Below, piece after piece: positions 55,410 through 64,000 of a stretch of DNA of 64,000 nt (within the stretch, counting starts at the first letter, position 1; each line of letters begins with the position of its first letter). Source of the DNA: Heterocephalus glaber. Its lineage: Eukaryota; Chordata; Mammalia; Rodentia; Bathyergidae. Under the pieces are notes generated by a model. That model saw nothing but the letters and a program-made list of their open reading frames with translations, was not told the origin of the DNA and ran no database searches. Position numbers and translations under genes: made by a program. Location of the stretch: NCBI RefSeq assembly GCF_000247695.1, contig NW_004624734.1:13018679-13082678 (forward strand), written 5' to 3'.

Positions 55410-55985
55410 TACCTGAGCCTTCTTGTGGTTGCAAGTAACAGGAAGCAAATAGCTTAAGAAGAAATATTCAGATAGAGGCTTCTGCAGTCAGGATTGAGGA
55501 CCTCCCGGGACCCTCAGCCCAGGCGTGTAGCTGGAAGTCATCAGTCCTGGGGAGTGGAAGTCTGCTAAGGGTTAGGGTTCAAGAAAGGGTGTAGAATTAG
55601 GGCTGCACTGTGCCTTCTTCACTCTGCCTTTTTCTGTGTGTCCTTTTTGCTACCTCCAATGCCACACAAATGGGGATCACTAGTCATTCTGTAGCTTTTA
55701 AAGTAAACATCCTCTGTGGAAGAGAGTAGCCCAGATAGACTGGCATCTTATACTGGCTCCTAGTTTCCAGGAGCAGCAAACATTCTAATAAAAAAGCTGA
55801 AGTCCTAAATGAAGTTCTTTGACCACCCTGGTCAGTCCACTTACCTGGGAGAACAGCACAGCTATGGTGGCCAGGAGAGATTCTCAAAGGGAGAGGGGGT
55901 CGGAGTTGATCCAAGAGAAAGAAGCTTATGGGGAATGGGGGACACACCCCTAATAGGGCTACATTTGTATATTTCTGCAAGAGAA
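55410..55985 (+). repeat. Probable old interspersed repeat, family unsure
   Basis: The wording from GTTGCAAGTAACAGGAAGC through TGGTCAGTCCACTTACCTGG and TATGGTGGCCAGGAG resembles an old mammalian repeat I cannot name. The minus-strand splice-bounded segment at 55845-55974 lies inside it. Confidence 0.4.
55845..55974 (-). CDS. Candidate 130 bp exon, minus strand, likely repeat-derived
   Basis: On the minus strand GTCTCTTTCTCTTGCAG precedes the segment and TTCTCCCAG|GTAAGTGG ends it, both strong. One frame is open throughout and gives a proline-rich peptide starting KYTNVALLG, not recognised. Because it seems to lie in an old repeat it may be an exonised repeat or pseudoexon. CDS is used for lack of an exon type; coding status is not shown. 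Confidence 0.2.
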
Positions 55986-56224
55986 AGAGACTTCAGCTTC
56001 TCATCCCATCCTCAGTGATGACTTCTTTCACTTCTCCAAGGTTCTGAAAGCCATATTTCAGAGCATCAGTCTCAGGGCACAGGTGTGGGGTTGTAAAGAG
56101 AATCCCCCCAAAACTATTCATAGTCATTTGCCTATTGTTTTTGGATGGAAGGAATCAATGGTATGAATGACTCCAATTTCTGCTTCCATAGAACGAGCAG
56201 ACTGTGACCTTTCCTTAAACACTA

Positions 56225-56330
56225 ATGTCCACACTTTACTGATGAGCAAACACAGGCAGGAAAATACATGCATCTCACCTGATGTCATGCAGCCAGAAAA
56301 CAGAGACTGGACACTTGTTTTGGCAGAACC
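56225..56330 (-). repeat. MIR fragment, minus strand
   Basis: CTTTACTGATGAGCAAACAC and GATGTCATGCAGCCAGAAAA are inverted MIR core. Confidence 0.7.
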
Positions 56331-57034
56331 CAGGTCAGTCTGGGTCAAGCGTCTCAGTAGGTTTGGTTTGAGCTGCTTGACCTCCCGCTCACACGAGCCA
56401 CTCACGGGTGTGGATGGAGAGCAGTGGGTAGTTAGTAGGGACAAAGTTGGCTTGAATCGGAAAATTTGCTGGGGTTAATCCACGGACCGAGTACCACTTG
56501 TGCACATTTTGAGAACATAAGCTTGACATGTACTTTCTCTCCAGAAACCTCAAATCTGTCTGAACGTTTGGGTTGGACGTCGAGCCACAGGTCACCAAGG
56601 AGCAGTGCCATTGCTCTCCTGTGGGTCGCTAATGTCACAGGAATGGAGTTCTGCCTGGCCCATCCTCTGTCATCGTCTACTTGTCACTCAGAGAACAACA
56701 ATATCAGCAACAGGGATGATGAGGCTAATTGGAAAATTGAGTCTTATCAGAGTCACCGCTAAGTAACCGAATCACAGAGCCGGGGAAACTGGGGCAATTT
56801 TACCAAGAGTGATTATTGTGGATGGCAAATATCGAGTGAGTCATGGAAAAAAGAAAACTGAGGCTATCTGTACAGGTGCTGCTAACGGGACTACAGCTCT
56901 GGCTAGAAGTCATGGCCCTGGAAGCCTGGCCTACTTATGCTTTGCCATCCTTGGGACCCCAAGCCTGTCATACCTTGCTCCGCACCACTCGGATCACTTC
57001 TCTATTTCTTTTAGTATGTTGTTAAAATCATAAA
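56331..57034. other. Non-coding stretch, nothing recognised
   Basis: Open frames of 68-106 codons on both strands overlap heavily at 56124-56762; none resembles a known protein. Confidence 0.4.
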
Positions 57035-57039
57035 TGAAA

Positions 57040-57151
57040 AGTGAGTCATTCTCCTACCAAAGAAATCCAGCTTCCTAGATCCCCTCACCAGAGGTAACCA
57101 CTATGACCAGTTTCTTACATGTCATTGGGTAGCTGATGCCTTTACGCAGCG

Positions 57152-57187
<36 letters not shown>

Positions 57188-57430
57188 ATTTACCCAGTCA
57201 GTCACATATGCACCCCATATGCACTGTTCAGACTTTTTTTATTATGAAGATGCACTGTATCGGTACATCCCGTTTATTGACTCCATAGTATTTTACTGTC
57301 TGAATATACCACCTATATTATAGCCATCCTGGTAGTGCACGCTCCACAGTGTGCAGTGAACACTCAGGTACACAGGTATCTTTGGATGAGTATCCTGCTC
57401 TTGTTGGTTGAAGAGTGATACTATTTATTT
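57040..57430 (-). mobile_element. Probable L1 3' end fragment, minus strand
   Basis: CAGAGGTAACCACTATGACC, CCATAGTATTTTACTGTCTG and TATTATAGCCATCCTGGTAG follow the inverted 3' untranslated order of old L1. Carries the GT microsatellite. Confidence 0.6.
57154..57186 (+). repeat. (GT)n microsatellite
   Basis: About 16 uninterrupted GT units; the best pure dinucleotide repeat here. Confidence 0.96.
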
Positions 57431-57889
57431 AGTTGATTGAATTTGAAGGCCGATTGTATTTCTTTTTCTCTGTTATTTTCTGTTCATGCCCTTTGCTCAT
57501 TGTTTCCCTGGTACTTGTTCTATCCTAGTGCCTCTCATTTTCCAAAGTGATAATAATCCAAGTGCTGCTCAGTTCTTTTTTCTCATTTGAAGGGAATGCT
57601 CTGACAGATATTTGCCTAGGACCATCCTGTGTTCATGGAGAAGTCAGGGTACTCAATAAAAGGCCCCACACTGGCTCCGTTGACCACTTGGATTTCCCTC
57701 CTCTTCCCAGTGTTGTTGAGGTGGGGCCAATGCCAGGTTCCCCAGCAAGCCTCATACTTAGCCTTTTGATGCCTAATAGATGTCTGCACATCACAGAGGG
57801 AAATGTGTACACTTCACAGATTGGGGTCTTCACCAATTTTTGCTGGATGAACAAAAGGGAGAACATGGCATCATGGAACAGTTGCTTTT
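57431..57889. other. Non-coding stretch, nothing recognised
   Basis: A 116-codon plus frame (57547-57897) is not supported. Confidence 0.4.
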
Positions 57890-58000
57890 GGGACTAACTC
57901 TACTTGAATTCTAAGTGGACAAGGTATAAAACTCACCTTTCCCCAAATCTGAGGGACAGAATATAAATCTTTCTCTAGCTCTTTAGACTTAAACCTAAGA
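57890..58000 (+). repeat. Local duplication, copy A
   Basis: GAATTCTAAGTGGACAAGGT, then AATCTGAGGGACAGAATATA and ATCTTTCTCT, recurs at 58450-58552 in the same order and orientation with scattered differences. Confidence 0.85.
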
Positions 58001-58001
58001 T

Positions 58002-58165
58002 TACATCCTCTTAGCTCCAAAATGTATGAGCCAGGTGACCTCTGGACCTCAGTTTCTTCATTAGTAAAATGGAATAGATAATAATGTTGCAGGGCCCTTG
58101 TGAGCAGAAGGAACTTACATTTAGGCTAACAGCCATGTGATAGGTTTTCAAAAATGGGAAACTCC
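58002..58165 (+). repeat. MIR fragment, plus strand
   Basis: GAGCCAGGTGACCTCTGGAC, TCAGTTTCTTCATTAGTAAA and ATGGAATAGATAATAATGTT match the MIR core. Confidence 0.85.
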
Positions 58166-58449
58166 TAATATTAGTATCATTGTTATCATCACTGTCATTA
58201 TCATGGGTGTTATCACTGTTAATAAAATGACAGTATAGGCAGGAAATAAGACTAAACAGTTGATTCATGAGGTGACCATGCAATCTAGTCTACAACCATC
58301 TGCATCTTTGCAGTAAAAGCTTATTTGCCCCTGTGTTCATTTCCTTTGCCCTGTGATTTATTTTATTTTGGATCTTGTGCCTCTCTTGCTGGACATAGTA
58401 CGTAAATCCCATCCAGTTTTCTGGCCTTGAAAAGGCAGAGTGACTTGAA

Positions 58450-58552
58450 ATTACTCTCTTTGAATTCCAAGTGGACAAGATATAAAAACTACCCCCTCCC
58501 AATCTGAGGGACAGAATATAGATCTTTCTCTTTGGACCCCTTAAACCCAGCT
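58450..58552 (+). repeat. Local duplication, copy B
   Basis: GAATTCCAAGTGGACAAGAT, then AATCTGAGGGACAGAATATA exactly as in copy A, about 550 bp downstream. Confidence 0.85.
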
Positions 58553-59868
58553 TATAACAAAGGAAGACAGATGAACCGAAATAAAACTCCCAAAGAAGAG
58601 ATGAGAACTTCCCCATTGATTCGCACAAAGCTGCTGGTCATTTACAACTAGGGAAATTGCCTGTTTGGAGATACCAATTCAACCCTGTGGTTCCGCTGGT
58701 TTGACAGGAAACATTCTCTGCTCCTTGCTGGAAAAGCTCTTGAGGAGGACAGTGGAGTGAATTATATCTACATTTAACACCATCTCATAGAGTTCTGCCT
58801 TTTTCCTCCCGTTGATCGCTCACAGTCTGTCTTTTTTTTGGGTATATAATTGTTCATTTTAAATTTTCATGTTTGCTATAGCTGAGTGTATGTTAATTAC
58901 CAGCAGTTTGCAATTATGTTGTCTACTTGTCATTTCCAAGGTGGCAAGGCTGGTAAGCTAGAATTCTTCTGATAGTGAGACTTTAAATTTATAATCTCCT
59001 AGAGCCATTTAGAAATTGATACATTTCACTTACACTATTGATGTAGTTGAGTAAATGCATTGTTATTGTTATTATCAGGTTTTAAGCCTAGAAATGCCAC
59101 TGTACTCTGAAAGGAAGTAGTTTGGTTTATTCATTGAGCCCACAATTACGGTATTTATTGAGCATCCAATAGTTACTAGGCTCTTAGAATGTATTTCTAA
59201 CTACAGTTCTTCGTGTACCTAAAGGACCTGCTCTACTGACCTTCATGGCCACTCTCTGGCTGGGCAATGAGCGTGTCCCCTAGGCAGCGTAATGCTCAGC
59301 TGTTACCACCTCCATGATTATGAGGAACGTGGTAAGAAGTTAGAAGTTGCTGACATATAGAGCCATTATAAAACATTTACATCCTCGTGTATGATACTGA
59401 CAGCTGAGACATTCTTAGAAAACACTGTAATTTGAAGATTATCAGATTGGTTCAAGATATCCTAGGATCTGTGTACAGATTAAATTAGAGGTATATCAAA
59501 ATGATCCAAACAAGAACTAAAGTTGAGGTCAGGAGACATGTTCACAAGGCCGCAGGTCCTCAGAATGGGAAGCTGTGGGCTCCTGGGCGGGGACCGACCC
59601 ATGGGAATGGTTGCCAGCCTTGAGTTTAGTTCTGGTGCTCCGAGCGTAGAAGGGTGGATAGGTACTTGGAGCAGGTTCAGAGTAGAGCTGAAGATTGAAG
59701 TCCTCTACTTTAAAGGTAGCTGGTGCTGAAGAGTTATCTCCTTAGAGCAGATGGAATTGGGAGAAAGGAAATTGAAAATGCACTGACTGAAAAGGCACTG
59801 GAACATTATTGAGTTCCCCAATATTCATTAAGCAACATCTTCTTAGGAAATTCCATCGCCCTCATGTG
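58553..59868. other. Non-coding stretch, nothing firm
   Basis: 59125-59195 has inverted L2-like wording (TTTATTCATTGAGCCCACAA, GTATTTATTGAGCATCC). Otherwise unique. Confidence 0.4.
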
Positions 59869-59869
59869 C

Positions 59870-60010
59870 TAGCATGTAAACAAGACAGAGTCCCTGCCAT
59901 CATGGAACTTACTTTCAGTAGGGGAAACGAAGCAGACAAATGTGATGAAATATAATGCATATGAAGTAGTGCTAACACTTATGTGTGCCTTAAAGAATTA
60001 TAAAGTGAGA
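59870..60010 (-). mobile_element. L2 fragment, minus strand
   Basis: AGAGTCCCTGCCATCATGGA and ACTTACTTTCAGTAGGGGAA are the inverted L2 3' wording. Confidence 0.75.
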
Positions 60011-60109
60011 TGAAGAAAGAGCATGGCTAAGATATTATTTACTAAACCTTTCTAGTGCTTTGCTAGTCCTTCCTAATATGAGAAAAAAGTGTTGCTGGAA
60101 GAGGCGGTC

Positions 60110-61966
60110 AGTTTTTGCTTTTAAATTAAGACATTTTGAGATGATTGTAGGTTCACATGCAATTGTAAAAAAAAAAAAAATACAAGAAGATCTTGGGTAT
60201 CCTCTACCCGGTTTATCCCAATGATAGCCCCTTGCTAAACCCTAGGGCAGTATCACAACAAGCGTATTGATATTGACATAGACAAGATTCGTGACTTTCC
60301 TATCGTTTCGAGGATGCTGCAGGTTGCTCCATCACCATGCCCACCTCACCATCTCCTCTCTTCCCTTATCTCCTGGCAGCCACTCATCTGTTCTTCATTT
60401 GTATACTTGTGTCATTTCAGAAATGTTGTATAAGTGGAATCAGAGTATATGCAATGTTTTGGTTTGGCTTTTTTAGCTCAGCGTAATTCTCTGGAGATCC
60501 ATCGAAGTTGCTGTGTATCAGTGGTCCGTTCCTTTTTCCGAGCAATAGTTCACGGTGTGGTTGTACCACAGTTTCTTTCCTCTGTGACCTCTTCAAGAAC
60601 ATTTGGTGTGTTTTTCCCCTCAGTTTGAAGCTATTACAAATAAAGTGACTTGTAAAAGATTTGCTTGAATATTGAGTTTTCATTTCTTGGAGATAAATGC
60701 CCAGGAAAGCAATCACTGATTCGTAAGTTAAGCTGCATTTTTAGTTTCTAAGAAACTGCCAAACTTTTCCAGAGTGGCTGTACCATTTTACATTCCCACT
60801 AGCAATACATAAGTGATTCCGTTTCTCTGCATCTTTGCCACCAAATGTTGGTGTTGCTATTTTCCTTTTTAACTTTAGCCATTCTGCAAGTATATAATGA
60901 CAGCTCCTGGTGGCATTATTTTGAATTTTCTGAATGGATAATGATGCTGAACAAAATTCAATGAGGTTATTTGCCTCTTCAGAAAAAAAAAAGTTTCTTT
61001 ATGTCTTTTGCCCATTTTCTAGTTGGATTATTTGGGTTTTTTCCCCCTGAGGTTTTGGTAGTTCTTTATATATTTTCAATACTATTCCCTTTTCAGATAT
61101 ATGGTTTCCCAATATTTTCTCCAAGTCCATGACTCATCTTTTTAAATCATCTTCAAAGGAACTTTTGCAAAGCCAAGAATGTTTTTATATTAATGGTCTA
61201 ATTTATCAATTGTTCCTTTTATGATTGTGCTTTCAATGTTGCTTAAAAACTTTGCCTAGTTATACGTATAAAGATTTTCTTCTATTTTTCTAAAAGTTAT
61301 ATAGTTTTATGTTTGTGCATAAATACATAATCTGTAACTTTTCCTTTTTTGTGTAAGATTTGGAAATAAAGACAGCATCAGACAAATGCTTCTGTCCATT
61401 TCCAGCAGCATTTGCTAAAAAGGTAACCTTTTGCCATCCAGTTGCTTTTGCACCTTTGTCAAAGGTCAGTTGGGCATATTTGTGGGGTCAATTTCTGGCT
61501 CCTTTATTCTTGCCTCAACTAGGATCGTATAGCCTTAATTACTGTAGCTATAGTAAGTCTTGAATTGCAAGACTGATTCCTCCCATTTTACTATTTCAAA
61601 ATTAATTTAGCTATTCTGATTCTCTTGCCTTCCCACATACATTTTAGGGTGATCTTCATCTGTATCTACGAAGATGTTCTTGCTAGGATTTTGGCAAGAA
61701 TTGCATTAAATCTGTCAGTTTGGGGGACAGATAACATCTTTACTGTATTGAGTTCACAAATCCATGAACATGTTGTACCTTTTCACTCTCATTTGGTTTC
61801 TTTCATTACCATTTTATAGTTTCCTGCTTACAAATACAGTATGTTTTATAGATTTATAACTATGTATTTTATTTTTCTTACACGATTATAAATGGCATAT
61901 TTTTAAGGTTTTGAGTTTTCACTTGTTCATTGCTAGTCTATCAGAATATAATGGATTATGTATAAA
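60110..61966 (-). mobile_element. Old L1, 3' part, minus strand
   Basis: The inverted 3' untranslated region comes first (GATGATTGTAGGTTCACATG, GTATCCTCTACCCGG). Inverted ORF2 end and upstream sequence follow (GTGGCTGTACCATTTTACAT, TGGCATTATTTTGAATTTTC, GTCTTTTGCCCATTTTCTAG). Frames are full of stops. Continues beyond the mariner insertion. Confidence 0.9.
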
Positions 61967-62474
61967 GTAATTAAAATATGTGATGGAATGTTTAAATAAT
62001 TTATTAACTTTCCCCCCTGAATATATTCCTCCTATATCAAGCACACTTATCCCATCATTCTTGGCACTTTATAAACCAGTTCTGGAAGTCCTCTTTCATG
62101 TCTTTCAAAACGTGATCAAATATGGTGAATGCTGCTGCCAAGTGCCATCCCAGAGAAAGGTAGGCTCATGAAAACATTATGATGTGTCTTCATCCACCGT
62201 ATTCACCAGATCTGGCACCATGCAACTTCTGTCTATTCCCCAAAGAAAAAATGACCATGAAAGATAAACAGTGTGAATTGATTCTGAATGTTAAGCTTAG
62301 GTAGGACAGTGGAACTAAAGATATACTCTTGAAAGGGTACTTCCAGAGCTGGGTCAGAAAGTGGCAAAAATTATGGAACAAGTGTGTTCAAAGTGAATGA
62401 GTATTTTGAGGAAGATTAATGTATCTTTTACTGTAATAAAACTGTTGAAAAATGCACACACCATATTTTTGGTA
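61967..62474 (+). mobile_element. Dead mariner transposon inside L1
   Basis: Starts near AAAATATGTGATGGAATG and ends near the inverse of AAAATATGGTGTGTGCATT, imperfect terminal inverted repeats, with TA at each edge as expected for Tc1/mariner insertion. L1 sequence resumes on the right about where it stopped on the left. The size, about 0.5 kb against roughly 1.3 kb for a full mariner, shows an internal deletion. Confidence 0.8.
62191..62396 (+). pseudogene. Mariner transposase C-terminus, broken
   Basis: Translation from 62191 gives HPPYSPDLAPCN, the hallmark of the mariner transposase C-terminal catalytic region. A run ending SWVRKWQKLWNKCVQSE follows, also typical. The family's third catalytic aspartate should be the last residue of 'APxD', but here the codon is AAC (Asn). 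An in-frame stop (TAG) lies between the two blocks. The N-terminal DNA-binding part is deleted. No function is possible. Confidence 0.85.
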
Positions 62475-63170
62475 ACATCTTATGCTTGCTTTTATCCCAA
62501 GACCTTGCTAAATGTAGTTATTAGTTCCAGAACTATTTTTGTATCTTACTTGGGATTTTCTATGTAAATAGTTTCCAAATGGAACAGTTTTATTTCTTCC
62601 TTTTGATAGATATGCTTTTTTTTTTCTTGCCTTATTGCACTGGCTAAACCCTTCAACACCATGTTGAGTAAGATTAATGAGAGCTAGGTCATTGGGAGAA
62701 AGCATTGAATTCTTCCCCACTAAATATAATATTTGCTGTATTTTGTTGTTGTTTGTTTGTTGATGGTCTTGTAGATCGTATAAGTTTCCTTCTATTCCTA
62801 GTTTGCTGAGTATTTTTATCATAATTAAATATTAGCTTTTTCTGTATTAGTTAATAATGCTAATGTTCTTTCTTCTGTAGCTTATTGATATGATGGGTTG
62901 ATTACATTGATTTTTGAATATTGAACTGGCCTTGCATTCCTAGAATAAGCTTCTGTTGATCACGATACAGTATATAATTCTATTTGTATATTTCCGAGTT
63001 ATATTTTGTTAATTTTTTATGTCTGTATTCATAAGGGATATTGGTCTGTGGTTTTCCTTTTCTTATGCTGACCTCCTGTCTGCGTTCTTCTCTCCATGTT
63101 TAAGAGTCTCATGTTTGTTTCATGTATAATCTCCAGGGCTTTTAGCTGTACTTAGTGGGAAGAATTGGGA
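62475..63170 (-). mobile_element. Old L1, ORF2 part, minus strand
   Basis: Continues the L1 at 60110-61966: the inverse of ORF2 reverse-transcriptase sequence (AATTGAACTGGCC-like wording, GCATTCCTAGAATAAGCTTC, GGGATATTGGTCTGTGGTTT). Confidence 0.88.
62508..62822 (-). pseudogene. L1 ORF2 reverse-transcriptase fragment
   Basis: A 104-codon minus-strand open frame begins IKILSKLGIEGN, the conserved L1 ORF2 reverse-transcriptase block (usually followed by 'IKAIYxKP'). The downstream sequence is shifted away from the consensus, so the palm motifs are lost. It is a remnant of a long-dead element and has no role of its own. Confidence 0.8.
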
Positions 63171-63564
63171 AAAGTACTCCTGTTTCCTGGAAGCTGAAGT
63201 CCCTTTGGGTTGTCAGGTTTTTGGTATATTATTAAGGAGCTGTAGAATTTGTTATAAAAGAAAAGAAAACTTTGCACTCAAGATTTTTTTTTTTCCATTC
63301 TCAGTGAGTGGAAAAATGGGATCCCCCAGTTTACCATGGCTTGATTTGCTTGATTCTAAAAGATATAGAGAAAAGAGATTTGGATCAAGGAAAGAGATGT
63401 ATAGCCACATGAGCTGTCTGGCATCACTTCTTAAACTTCCTAGGAGAAGAAAGACCCTGTTAGGGTCACCAGAGTGTTTGGGCCCCTAGACGGCCTCTTA
63501 TTCCAGCCAGTCAGTGAACTCTGCTGTGCCAGTAGCATCCATTGAAACCGTACTACCTGCAAGC
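63171..63564. other. Unique stretch between two L1 elements
   Basis: T12 plus CCATTCTCAG (ending 63304) makes a good acceptor, followed by an open frame to 63489. No matching donor and no recognised peptide. Probably chance. Confidence 0.35.
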
Positions 63565-64000
63565 TGTCCTTTTAAAAAATATAGCAAAAACATTTGTTGG
63601 TACATTTTAGGCATACATAATGATAATACTCATCATCGGGAATTTGCACCTGGGCATGGTACATCTTGGCCCCTTTTCCCCAGCCCCCCGGTCCCCCTCC
63701 CCTTCCTATGTACAAAAGCTTTTTTCCATTTTTCCCTTCTATTTTCACTTGTTTTCTTGTCCCTTCCTTTCTCCCTCCTTCCTCTTCCCATTTGAACATT
63801 TTCTTCCCATTTCCCAATATCTGTTATACATTTTAGCCCTTATTTCCACTTTCGGTTTCTCACACCAGAGAAACAGTGCAGTAATAATGTATGTCTGATT
63901 TATTTCACTTAAGACTATGTTTTCAAGGTCCATCCATTTAGCTATAAATGTCTGAAGCTCTTCCTTCTTTATGGTAGAGTAGTACTCCATTGTATAAAAA
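63565..64000 (-). mobile_element. L1 3' end, minus strand, runs off the window
   Basis: Inverted A-rich end, 3' untranslated region and the end of ORF2. The minus-strand frame 63745-63990 starts MEYYSTIKKEELQTF and continues with a WMDLENIVLSEIN block, the ORF2 C-terminus ('MEYYxAIKKxE...'). Less decayed than the L1 at 60 kb. The 5' portion lies past position 64000. Confidence 0.92.

Noticed and set aside
55563..55577. Telomere-like AAGGGTTAGGGTTC
   Set aside because: Only two units; too short to be an interstitial telomere repeat.
63205..63489. Open frame after a T12-CCATTCTCAG acceptor
   Set aside because: No donor, no known peptide, and it sits between two dead L1 elements; poly-T plus AG is common by chance.
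1..64000. CRISPR array, operon, phage or other microbial system
   Set aside because: Repeat content is mammalian throughout. Direct repeats found are SINE target duplications, microsatellites or one local duplication.

Overview
This window looks like non-coding nuclear DNA from a placental mammal, most likely a rodent. The evidence is the interspersed repeats. There are at least seven tRNA-derived ID-type SINEs (box A like TTTAGCTCAGTGGTTC, box B like GAGTTCGATCCC, ending GGTACC plus an A-rich tail). There are also B1 monomers and composite B1+ID SINEs, on a background of MIR, L2, Tigger, hAT, mariner, MaLR LTRs and L1. I see no B2 or B4 elements, and the old repeats are still easy to read. 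That argues for a slowly evolving non-murid rodent. The ID variant looks more like that of a beaver or other castorimorph than the usual squirrel type, but that is an inference from memory.

I find no protein-coding gene. No open frame exceeds about 140 codons, none matches a protein family I recognise except decayed transposon proteins, and there is no CpG-island promoter. The window is therefore intergenic or deep inside an intron. A few short stretches are bounded by good splice sites: 20378-20442, 48771-48855 and 53145-53194 on the plus strand, and 54044-54172 and 55845-55974 on the minus strand. They could be exons of an unidentified or non-coding transcript, but none is proven.

Layout. 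0-6 kb: two B1+ID SINEs, a Tigger-type element, two ID SINEs and a palindromic X-box-like site. 6-14 kb: an L1 tail, three LTRs of one retroviral family (7.2, 8.4 and 11.2 kb), B1 pieces, an L1 3' end, two MaLR LTRs and a G-quadruplex motif. 14-36 kb: mostly unique sequence with scattered MIR, L1 fragments, one Tigger, one small hAT element, one MaLR LTR, B1 and ID SINEs, and the best exon candidate. 36-40 kb: three Tigger-like elements, one carrying a later ID insertion. 40-60 kb: L2/MIR-rich DNA with a possible tRNA-like relic (42.5 kb), a nuclear-receptor-type inverted repeat (43.7 kb), a hAT element (48.3 kb) and a roughly 110 bp local duplication (57.9/58.5 kb). 60-64 kb: a long decayed minus-strand L1 interrupted by a dead mariner, then the 3' end of another minus-strand L1 that runs off the window.

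Repeat family names come from memory of consensus sequences, so boundaries are approximate (often +/-20 bp or more).
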